This document shows, one piece after another, positions 9,001-14,491 of a DNA stretch of 42,548 nucleotides. A program made the position numbers and the translations under genes. The stretch covers positions 1-42,548 of the forward strand of contig JAFSHY010000116.1 in NCBI GenBank assembly GCA_017440065.1, given 5' to 3'. The notes beneath the pieces were generated by a model. The model was not told the origin of the DNA and did not search any database. It was given only the letters and a program-made list of their open reading frames with translations. The DNA is from Oscillospiraceae bacterium (GTDB lineage: Bacteria; Bacillota; Clostridia; Oscillospirales; Oscillospiraceae). How positions within the stretch are numbered: position 1 is the stretch's first letter; every line of letters starts with the position of its first letter.

Positions 9001-11325
9001 CTTCAGGGTAGCGGCATCCAGATTGACCCACTTGGACATATAGTCGGTCACAACGACATCGTTGAAGGGCGCGATGGAAAGCTCGGTCAGCGTATCCTGC
9101 AGCGCGTCGGTCAGCGTGGTGATGCTGTCGGACTTGACATAGTAGATGTTGTCGGTTTCGGACTTTGCGGCGGCATCGGGCATCCAGGTGGCGCGGCCGT
9201 CATTCTGATATCTGACCAGATACAAACGTTCGACCAGCGTGTTTTCTGCCAGCGCAAAGACGGAGTTGTAGGTGCGGTTCCAGACATCGGGATACTTGTC
9301 GTAGGCGCTGCCCTTCATTGCGATGAGGAAGGAGAAGCTGGTTGCAGCGGCAGTGTGCTCCTCATCGTACTTCAGGAAGGCGCGTTCTGCTTCGGAAATG
9401 GGATAGGTCTTGTTGTAGAGATCCATGCCGGAATAAGCGAACACAGTTTCCCAAATGTAGGTAACAGCGGCATTGAGCTGTTCCTCGGTAGCGTTTGCCT
9501 TTGCTTCTTCCAAAGTGGAATAGCCGGTAGCTGCGGAAAGCGCTTCCGTCAGCAGATCTGCATCGGTATAGTTGAAGGCATAGTTTCTGACATTGGCGGC
9601 GCTGGTGGCAACGTCTGCCCACTTGCTGTAATCTCTGCGGGTCTCGTCGGTGTTGATGCCGCCGTCGGTGATGTAGACCACGACCGCGTCATGGAGTTCC
9701 GTGCTGTGGTTGCGGATGTATTCATCCACACCGGTGAAGCCGGCTTCGCAGTTGGTGGAGGAAACACCGCGCAGCAGGTTGCCGGGCAGCTCGCCGAGGG
9801 CGGCTGCAAGATCGGCAGCATCATCGATCTGGACGAGGACTTCGTTGTCGCCCATACCGAAGGCCATCAGAGTCAGCTTGGTGCTGCCGCTGCCGTTCAG
9901 AACGGCTTCGCCGATGGCATTGATGGCTTCCTTCATGGCGGGCCATTCCTTGTCGCCGGAGTAGGAGCCGTCGACCATCAGAATGACTTCGTCGTGGAGG
10001 GTGTAGCCGTCCTGGCCGGGAACGCTGACGGAGATCTCATAGCGGTCATCCTCGCGGTCCAGCAGTTCGGAGGTCTTGTTGCCCATTTCCATGGGTTCGG
10101 GTTCGGGGAGAGGAGGCAGGGGGATGTCCATGGCGCTCAGATCCAGGGACGCTTCGGCGTAGACCTTGGTGGGGCCCATGTTCACGTCGACCAGATTCTG
10201 AGAAACCTCACGGCTGGTGGCAATGCCGTCGCCGTTGGTATCGGCGGGTCTGGGAGCATAGAAGTAAACGCCCAAGGGCAGAACCTGCGTGCCTTCCACA
10301 ACGGCCGTGACGGTGTCGCTGCGGCCTGCATCGACGGTCAGCGCGTAGGTCTCCTGACCCAGCACAACAGGGATCTCCTGAACGGCAGTGCCGTTGATGA
10401 GAACCTTGATCTTGATGTCATCTTCATAGCCGCTGCCGCTGTTGTTCAGCTCCATGTTCAGATTGACGCGGACGTTGTTGTCGTCGATCAGAACGGGTTC
10501 GCCGTTCAGCTCCAGCTTGGTGATGACGATCTGTGCCTTTTCGGCATAGGTGGCTTCCTGTGCCAGCAGGTATTCGACCAGAGAATCAATGCGGGTACCG
10601 ACCTCTTTGTAGGTCTCAAACACTCTCTTGCCGGCAACATTCAGACCGGATTCGGCGCTGGTGTCATGGAGGGGATAGCCCCACTGCAGGTTGTCGGAAA
10701 CCTTATAAGACTTCTGGTACAGGAAGTCCCCGGCGGTCTTGCCGTTGGCGGAAGCCCAGATCGCGGCCTGCACGGCAGCCAGAGCCTCGTTGCGGGTCAG
10801 CTCTGCGGCATACGCGTAGCCGTTTTCGGCCAGATCGGCCTTCATGGCTTCCAGAGAAACATAGGGATAAGCGTTGGTAACGATGGCACGGATCTTGGCA
10901 GCCTGTTCTTCGTTGTAGTATTCGCTGTCTTCCAGATTCATGCGCTTGTAGTAGGTGCCGTCCGCGATTATGGTTTCCACGTCGCAGCAGTAAGCAACCT
11001 CATAGTTGCTCGTCATAGGATCGTAGATCCCGCTGGGAGACCAGGTGGTGCCGTTATGCTCGACCGTGTCGATCACAACGAAGGTCTGAGGACCTTCACC
11101 ATCGCCCAGGAAGTGGCCGCTGAATTCGTAGCCGTGGACGGGCTGTCTGAACAGAGACATAAAGGTGTAGCCCTCGGTACCGGCGGTGACATCGACGGAC
11201 ACTTCATCACCGTACCAGGTGTTGCCGTTGATCGTCTCTGCCGCGAGGACAGTTGTGCAGAATAAGCCTCCGCACATGACCAGCGCCAGAATCAGGGCGC
11301 AAAGTCGCTTTACAGTATTTGCCAT
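6001..11325 (-). CDS. Large secreted thioester-domain / von Willebrand A adhesin-like protein
   Basis: 1774 residues. Signal peptide 1-29 (ending VLAAE). A thioester domain follows: YCCD (112-115) and AVQAAIW (184-190) correspond to the Cys of the YC.D block and the Gln of the TQxA block that form an internal Cys-Gln thioester (C113 or C114 with Q186) for covalent binding to host surfaces. The usual Thr before Gln is Val. A DTNGDG calcium-type loop starts at D362. vWA domain 1 (about 440-690) has an intact MIDAS: DGSYS (D452, S454, S456) and D554. vWA domain 2 (about 945-1180) is degenerate (GGSMQ at 959-963). Two ~115-residue homologous domains end the protein (1455-1570 and 1658-1774), joined by a Glu/Pro/Val repeat linker. 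No LPXTG or C-terminal membrane segment is seen. ATG 11325 follows AAAGGAG and opens the signal peptide. A c-di-GMP aptamer and a SARP-type operator lie upstream. Confidence 0.88.
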   Translation of the reverse strand: MANTVKRLCALILALVMCGGLFCTTVLAAETINGNTWYGDEVSVDVTAGTEGYTFMSLFRQPVHGYEFSGHFLGDGEGPQTFVVIDTVEHNGTTWSPSGIYDPMTSNYEVAYCCDVETIIADGTYYKRMNLEDSEYYNEEQAAKIRAIVTNAYPYVSLEAMKADLAENGYAYAAELTRNEALAAVQAAIWASANGKTAGDFLYQKSYKVSDNLQWGYPLHDTSAESGLNVAGKRVFETYKEVGTRIDSLVEYLLAQEATYAEKAQIVITKLELNGEPVLIDDNNVRVNLNMELNNSGSGYEDDIKIKVLINGTAVQEIPVVLGQETYALTVDAGRSDTVTAVVEGTQVLPLGVYFYAPRPADTNGDGIATSREVSQNLVDVNMGPTKVYAEASLDLSAMDIPLPPLPEPEPMEMGNKTSELLDREDDRYEISVSVPGQDGYTLHDEVILMVDGSYSGDKEWPAMKEAINAIGEAVLNGSGSTKLTLMAFGMGDNEVLVQIDDAADLAAALGELPGNLLRGVSSTNCEAGFTGVDEYIRNHSTELHDAVVVYITDGGINTDETRRDYSKWADVATSAANVRNYAFNYTDADLLTEALSAATGYSTLEEAKANATEEQLNAAVTYIWETVFAYSGMDLYNKTYPISEAERAFLKYDEEHTAAATSFSFLIAMKGSAYDKYPDVWNRTYNSVFALAENTLVERLYLVRYQNDGRATWMPDAAAKSETDNIYYVKSDSITTLTDALQDTLTELSIAPFNDVVVTDYMSKWVNLDAATLKIVDNTTGEVIWSAQDGWKIENVEDRPTAQEVPVTVEKVEAADYAAGGDDVTGNTSGDIYKLTWYVKDGAMLRADTYSLKYEVTVDTAENGFVYEVELPANGNTDLTYTDKNGDRQTNEIEVPDVEAEKPVPTVPEIPGTSPNPVDKETTIDKTAEELDENDQTDVTLSISTAADESIDVVLILGGSMQANRETVDSAINLFKPLMEAGKTSVKLGLIALERGQEVIMELTELDPATYAALIEEKFAYINSLPVGTTNLHSQLVEAKRMLDNDTAVDFENKYVFVMATGRTYWFDDAYGDQSTIVNKVNDTYYWGHYLWQSQRGGHTSLYMIPARYNNSWDAYWADVCKWVQADQNAYVYSPLFDKNDVNAYATWYANNGKDLRALGLEGSRFGNGIVNPVPTAENFLTKTPAAIGSGANPQNALNYERAQYEAARVYAYMVNAGYHCYAICSESPNYQNGSEYITQGAGYTGTSTIQLGHSFMNYLARLGGQAEAPTVWDYTRDEAGNFVSATTVLDENFFEPIIKDVMVVIPAGSYVEDFIGKNDNGNFEFIEDAANLILTLDGEAYTAAKVTTKEGATGSFSFTAPGAAEPAFLLDYYYGDGETTEKFVWTFCVDIMKGQELKLTYKLQLTEKQTVAGEYIVNTNNSATLYPEGGNPKDFPVPEVDYPVEETPDVPPVVSFQPGQASNISFMLIDPATGAVEFLYKIDIENETSFEIPSEEGKISAVFIKQSTSGLFWTAEEVDEATQQAVIDCLKANNPSYKGHNAFVFGTGDHELEYKNNKFATYTFSADGAAAVIPETDVPAAEAPEAEEPVVEEPVVEEPVVEPEVEEPVVEPVVEELVVEPEVEEPVVEPEVEEPVVEPEVEESVVEEPAVEEKPFELNLESGKASGVCVVLIDKATGAVEFLETTDIKKQTSVEIASVSGKITAVYIRESNSGMLWFSEEVDEATQQAVIACLKGNYNSYKDADAIVFGEGDHALTAKNGKSSTYAFARKA
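6380..6550 (-). repeat. 27-bp tandem repeats coding an EPVVEPEVE-type linker
   Basis: Near-identical 27-bp units (9 codons, EEPVVEPEV register) occur at least three times in a row, followed by diverged copies with VVEEPVVEEP register. They form the acidic Pro-rich spacer between the two C-terminal domains of the surface protein. Copy number is likely to vary between strains, since identical units slip easily. Confidence 0.85.
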
Positions 11326-11365
11326 TATTTCGTTCTCCTTTCTGCAAACAAAAGGCAAAATCGAA

Positions 11366-11452
11366 ACACCGGCGACCGGGCTGCCATAGCCTTGCGGCCT
11401 TAGACCCCATAGTTTTGCGTCCTGTCCTTTCGGGCAGTTTGCCTTTGACATG
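11366..11452 (-). ncRNA. Cyclic di-GMP-I (GEMM-I) riboswitch
   Basis: Read on the minus strand, the leader holds the GEMM-I consensus in order: AAAGGCAAAC (11446-11437); a helix capped by a GAAA tetraloop; GGACGCAAA; the tetraloop-receptor strands TCTAAGG and TATGG; and the closing GGCAGCC..GGTCGCC. These match the conserved parts of c-di-GMP-I aptamers (GGCAAAC, GAAA loop, GGACGCAAAGCC, CCTAAG/TATGG receptor). It lies 40 nt upstream of the ATG at 11325. No U-tract terminator follows, so control is probably at translation or by alternative pairing. The nine bases AAAGGCAAA of the aptamer (11446-11438) are perfectly complementary to UUUGCCUUU just before the ribosome site (11359-11351), a likely switch helix. 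Whether ligand turns the gene on or off is not evident. Confidence 0.92.
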
Positions 11453-11471
11453 TATTTCTGCGTTGGATAGA

Positions 11472-11488
11472 GCAGGAATGCTTCCTGC
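11472..11488 (-). other. Small hairpin in the leader of the surface protein gene
   Basis: A perfect 7-bp inverted repeat (GCAGGAA and TTCCTGC, 3-base loop) lies between the promoter and the riboswitch in the ~240-nt leader. Its role is unknown; it may only insulate the aptamer fold. The rest of 11489-11567 shows no recognisable element. Confidence 0.5.
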
Positions 11489-11573
11489 GGCCTGTCCTTA
11501 CCGCGCGGATCTCCGGGGAGGGAAAAAGGCGCAGCAAAACAGAAGGAATGCCCGCACATTCGCTTTGAAGTTC

Positions 11574-11606
11574 AGTATACCCTGTTTCTGTTACGAAACG
11601 TGTTAC
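11574..11606 (-). promoter_or_regulatory. SARP-type operator and -10 box of the surface protein promoter
   Basis: On the minus strand two direct repeats GTAACA (11606-11601 and 11594-11589) start 12 bp apart, and the nearer ends 9 bp before a -10 box TATACT (11579-11574). There is no -35 consensus; the nearer repeat occupies the -35 position. This geometry is the one described for SARP/BTAD activators, whose direct repeats lie at ~11-bp periodicity close to the -10. The same element with identical spacing precedes the small-protein/regulator operon at 13455-13487. Transcription would start near 11567. Confidence 0.72.
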
Positions 11607-11670
11607 ATTTTGCGGAATGTTATTCAAAAGATACCGTGTGCGTAACTTATGGTAATCTGTGACAAAAAGA

Positions 11671-11700
11671 AAAAGCGGCAGATACTGCCGCTTTTTCGGA
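11671..11700 (-). terminator. Terminator of the SARP-like regulator gene
   Basis: An 11-bp perfect stem (11671-11681 with 11685-11695) with a 3-base loop, flanked by U-rich sequence on the minus strand (TTTTCTTTTTG). It starts 15 bp after the regulator's stop codon and separates it from the downstream surface protein promoter. Confidence 0.85.
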
Positions 11701-11709
11701 ATGACGGTA

Positions 11710-12906
11710 TTAAGAACGGGTGCTGGGCATCAGAGGCTGCACAAAGAAATCCACATAGACAGGTGCGTGGGGATATTTCTTTTCAAAGGCGGAAATGAAC
11801 CGCCGGCATACCTTGCAGCTGTTCTCGTAGTTGGCGGAAGGAAGCATCACAAGGAACTGCGAGGCGCTGCATCGGGTGATCACATCCCCCTTCCGCAGGG
11901 AACGGCCGAGATGCTGCTCCAGATTATCCATGGCAAGGGAGAGACTTCTTTCCGATACATCCCGCCGGGAGAGCGGCTTCAGTGTCAGCAGCGCGATGTG
12001 GATCACCTGCCCGCTGCGTACCACAACTCTGGCCTGCGCCTGATAGACCATGCGGAAGAAATCGTAATCACAGATCAGCGCGCTGCGGATCTCGTCCTGC
12101 TCGGAAAGCCGGGCGATCGCGTCTTCGGGGGAGATCACGCTGCCGCGGGTATCCGTCTGCAGCGCTTCGCGGTAAAGGGCTCTGCTTTCCTGATCCGGCA
12201 TGACACCGAAGGCGGTCAGCAGCAGCTTGCTCATTTCCTCGTATACCTGCATGACCTCCTGCCGTCTGCCCTCTGCCAGAAGGGCTCGCATCAGGTGCTG
12301 GTAGAAGGTTTCGTTATAGGGGTCAAATTCCAGCGCTTTCCGGCAGATCGTGATATCTTCTTCATACCGCTTCTGCTCCTCCAAAAGGGGGATCACACGG
12401 TCCACGATGGCGGTAAACACATTCTGATAATAGGCCTGCACGGGCATGACCCAAAGCTCGGAGGACTGCATCGGCAGGAACTTGCCTTCATACAGCTCCA
12501 ACGCGGCCAGACCTGCCTCCAGATCGTCGCTGCTGCCGGAAAGGGATACCGCCAGACGGTCGAATTCGTCCGTATCCACGACGGTTTCCACTTCGGGATT
12601 CCAAAGATAGCCGCCGTTTTTGGAGATCAGCAGCTGCACGGAGGGATCGTCTACCAGCTCGCTGAGCATCTGACGCGCCCTGTGGATGGCGGTACGCATG
12701 GCGCTGGAGGGATTGCCGTTCTTTTCGGACTTCCAGATGACGGCGCTCAGTTCCTCCGCGGATACAAATTCGCCGCGGTGACACACCAGATAGGCCAGCA
12801 TGTTCCAAAGAAGCTTGGAGCGGCTTTCGCTGCAGCTGATCGTTCTGCCTGCATAGCTTAGAGAAAATGTGCCGAACATCTGCACATGAAGTGTTTCTGC
12901 ATTCAT
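11710..12906 (-). CDS. SARP-like BTAD transcriptional regulator with degenerate GGDEF domain
   Basis: 398 residues in three parts. Residues 5-105 form an OmpR/SARP winged helix (VQMFGTFSLSYAG, SKLLWNMLAYLVCHRGEFVS). Residues 110-250 form a bacterial transcriptional activation domain (TPR-like; YEGKFLP, YEEDITICRKALEFDPYNE). Residues 285-390 resemble a GGDEF fold with the catalytic motif replaced by SASQF (347-351). Upstream of it RKGD (338-341) sits exactly where the RxxD c-di-GMP inhibitory site stands in diguanylate cyclases (RxxD, five residues, GGDEF). The domain is thus probably catalytically dead but could bind c-di-GMP; that is inference. Start ATG 12906, after GGAAGGAGG. It is the second gene of an operon with the 135-residue protein. 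Its likely targets are the two operators at 11574-11606 and 13455-13487. Confidence 0.85.
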   Translation of the reverse strand: MNAETLHVQMFGTFSLSYAGRTISCSESRSKLLWNMLAYLVCHRGEFVSAEELSAVIWKSEKNGNPSSAMRTAIHRARQMLSELVDDPSVQLLISKNGGYLWNPEVETVVDTDEFDRLAVSLSGSSDDLEAGLAALELYEGKFLPMQSSELWVMPVQAYYQNVFTAIVDRVIPLLEEQKRYEEDITICRKALEFDPYNETFYQHLMRALLAEGRRQEVMQVYEEMSKLLLTAFGVMPDQESRALYREALQTDTRGSVISPEDAIARLSEQDEIRSALICDYDFFRMVYQAQARVVVRSGQVIHIALLTLKPLSRRDVSERSLSLAMDNLEQHLGRSLRKGDVITRCSASQFLVMLPSANYENSCKVCRRFISAFEKKYPHAPVYVDFFVQPLMPSTRS

Positions 12907-13004
12907 GCTGCGTACCTCCTTCCCGACGGTTTCCGATAGCGGACAGAGCATCAGAAATAGCGGTTCGGAGGAGCGGGATCATAGCCCCTGAACGGAAACG
13001 CCTC

Positions 13005-13412
13005 TTACTTTTCTACGAAACCGAGAACGTTGTCCATCAGCACCAGCAGCTCCAGCACACTGCGGAAAAAGATCTCCTGATTCCCCTCCAGCCATGTGAC
13101 AGAGCCCTGCCAGCTGGCATTCTGACGGAAGAGGATGCGGAGCGACAGGGTCGCCAATGTGCCGCTATTCTGATTTGCACGGGGAAGGAACGGTTTTGAC
13201 AGTTCAGAAGGTATGTGGAATTTTCGCAATTCCTCGAATGCCTGCGGGAAGTTTTCGCGGTCCAGCATCTCATTGATCCCGATCAGCAGCGGAGCAAAAC
13301 CGTGGAACGGCTTCGGCTCCGGATCGGACGCCATGTGATACCGGCCGGTCGGGATCCTGTCCGAAACGGAATCCACATAGACCATCACGGTCCTGTTCAA
13401 TTCGCCCTTCAT
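13005..13412 (-). CDS. Small protein of unknown function, first gene of the SARP-like regulator operon
   Basis: 135 residues, no signal peptide or membrane segment. The family is not one I can name with certainty. Visible features are YVDSVSDRIPTGRYH (13-26), a helix-rich middle part (INEMLDRENFPQAFEELRKF) and a well-formed C-terminal block, RQNASWQGSVTWLEGNQE, followed by FRSVLELLVLMDNVL (about 118-132). That block looks conserved in design: a Trp-rich strand pair and an amphipathic helix. The start is the ATG at 13412, eight bases after GGAGG; an ATG six bases upstream lies too close to it. It precedes the regulator gene by 98 bp and has the same operator-promoter element as the surface protein gene, so a role in the same regulatory circuit is likely. 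Confidence 0.75.
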   Translation of the reverse strand: MKGELNRTVMVYVDSVSDRIPTGRYHMASDPEPKPFHGFAPLLIGINEMLDRENFPQAFEELRKFHIPSELSKPFLPRANQNSGTLATLSLRILFRQNASWQGSVTWLEGNQEIFFRSVLELLVLMDNVLGFVEK

Positions 13413-13454
13413 TCGCATACCTCCTTTCTTTTGGATGTCCTGTCATGCAAAACC

Positions 13455-13487
13455 AGTATATCCAAATTCTGTTACAAAACCTGTTAC
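13455..13487 (-). promoter_or_regulatory. SARP-type operator and -10 box of the small protein/regulator operon
   Basis: On the minus strand GTAACA repeats lie at 13487-13482 and 13475-13470 (12 bp start to start), and TATACT at 13460-13455, 9 bp beyond the nearer repeat. Bases between and around them also resemble the element at 11574-11606 (GTTT between the repeats, CAGAA after the second). The leader is ~36 nt and has no riboswitch. This suggests autoregulation by the encoded regulator. The AT-rich stretch 13488-13650 upstream shows no gene. Confidence 0.72.
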
Positions 13488-13650
13488 ATACCAAAAAATC
13501 GTAAAACTGTCAAAACGGGAGTCCTGTTCCCGTTATTCTTTATCATAACAAACTGTATTTCCAAAAGCAACAGGGATGGCAAATATATTCCCTTTAATTT
13601 GCGGTCTACTTTGCATTATATGGGAAAAACCTACGCAAAATACGGATTTT

Positions 13651-14367
13651 TTACGACTGCTCCGCGATCGGGCGGTCGGGCAGCGGCTCGCCGCTGCCGC
13701 CCGTGAGCAGCTCCGCGGGGAAGAGATTCCACGGATAGGCGTCGGGCGGCCTGCGGAGAAGATCGACCTGTTTTCCCGTGGAAGGATGGGAGAAGGCCAG
13801 ATGGAACGACCAAAGGGCGCAGTCGCAGGCGGGGTCCTTGCTTCCGTAGCGGATGTCGCCCAGCAGCGGCAGCCCGCGGGAGGAGAACTGCGCGCGGATC
13901 TGATGGGTGCGTCCCGTATGCAGCCGTACCCGCACCAGCGTCAGCGTATCGGTCTTTGCCAGCACACGGTAGGCGAGGGAGGCGTCGCGGACGCCCTTTC
14001 GCATCCGCTTGACTACATAGGTCTTGTTCTTCGTGCTGTCGCGGAAGAGCAGATCCTGCAGGATGCCCTCTTTTTCTTCGATATGACCGCGCAGCACGGC
14101 GAGGTATTCCTTCGTCACGCGGTGTTCCGCCACGGCGGCGGTCAGCTTTCCCGTGATCTGTTTTTTGCGGGAAAAGACCATCAGACCGCCCACATTGCGG
14201 TCCAGACGGTGAACGCCCGCGATAAAATCGGGCTTGCCCGCTTCCCTGTATCGGGCGGCCAGCAGCTTCGGCATGCAGTTTTCGGTGGGGCCGTCCTCGG
14301 AAAGGCAGCCGACGGGCTTGACGCAGACCAGCAGATCGCGGTCTTCATATACGATCTCGGGAACCAT
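13651..14367 (-). CDS. RluA-family pseudouridine synthase
   Basis: 238 residues holding only the catalytic domain, without an S4 domain. Motif I is GVHRLDRNVGGLMVFSR (about 51-67), with the catalytic Asp in HRLDR; the family usually has HRLDxxTSGL, so the Thr-Ser is changed to Val-Gly. Motif II is VRVRLHTGRTHQIRAQ (about 145-160), and GDIRYG follows. Such enzymes isomerise uridine in 23S rRNA or tRNA. The start is the ATG at 14367, eight bases after GGAGG; a GTG nine bases upstream overlaps the spacer. The short length fits single-domain RluA paralogues (220-250). Which RNA site it modifies cannot be told. Confidence 0.88.
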   Translation of the reverse strand: MVPEIVYEDRDLLVCVKPVGCLSEDGPTENCMPKLLAARYREAGKPDFIAGVHRLDRNVGGLMVFSRKKQITGKLTAAVAEHRVTKEYLAVLRGHIEEKEGILQDLLFRDSTKNKTYVVKRMRKGVRDASLAYRVLAKTDTLTLVRVRLHTGRTHQIRAQFSSRGLPLLGDIRYGSKDPACDCALWSFHLAFSHPSTGKQVDLLRRPPDAYPWNLFPAELLTGGSGEPLPDRPIAEQS

Positions 14368-14491
14368 GGCAGACACCTCCTTTTCCGTTAGTATACCAAA
14401 ACAGGAAAAAAACGCAACCGCTATTCAAAAAGACCGCTTTATGGGACAAGTATTCTGCTATGCTGAAAGAAAACCCAAGGGAGGCATCTTT

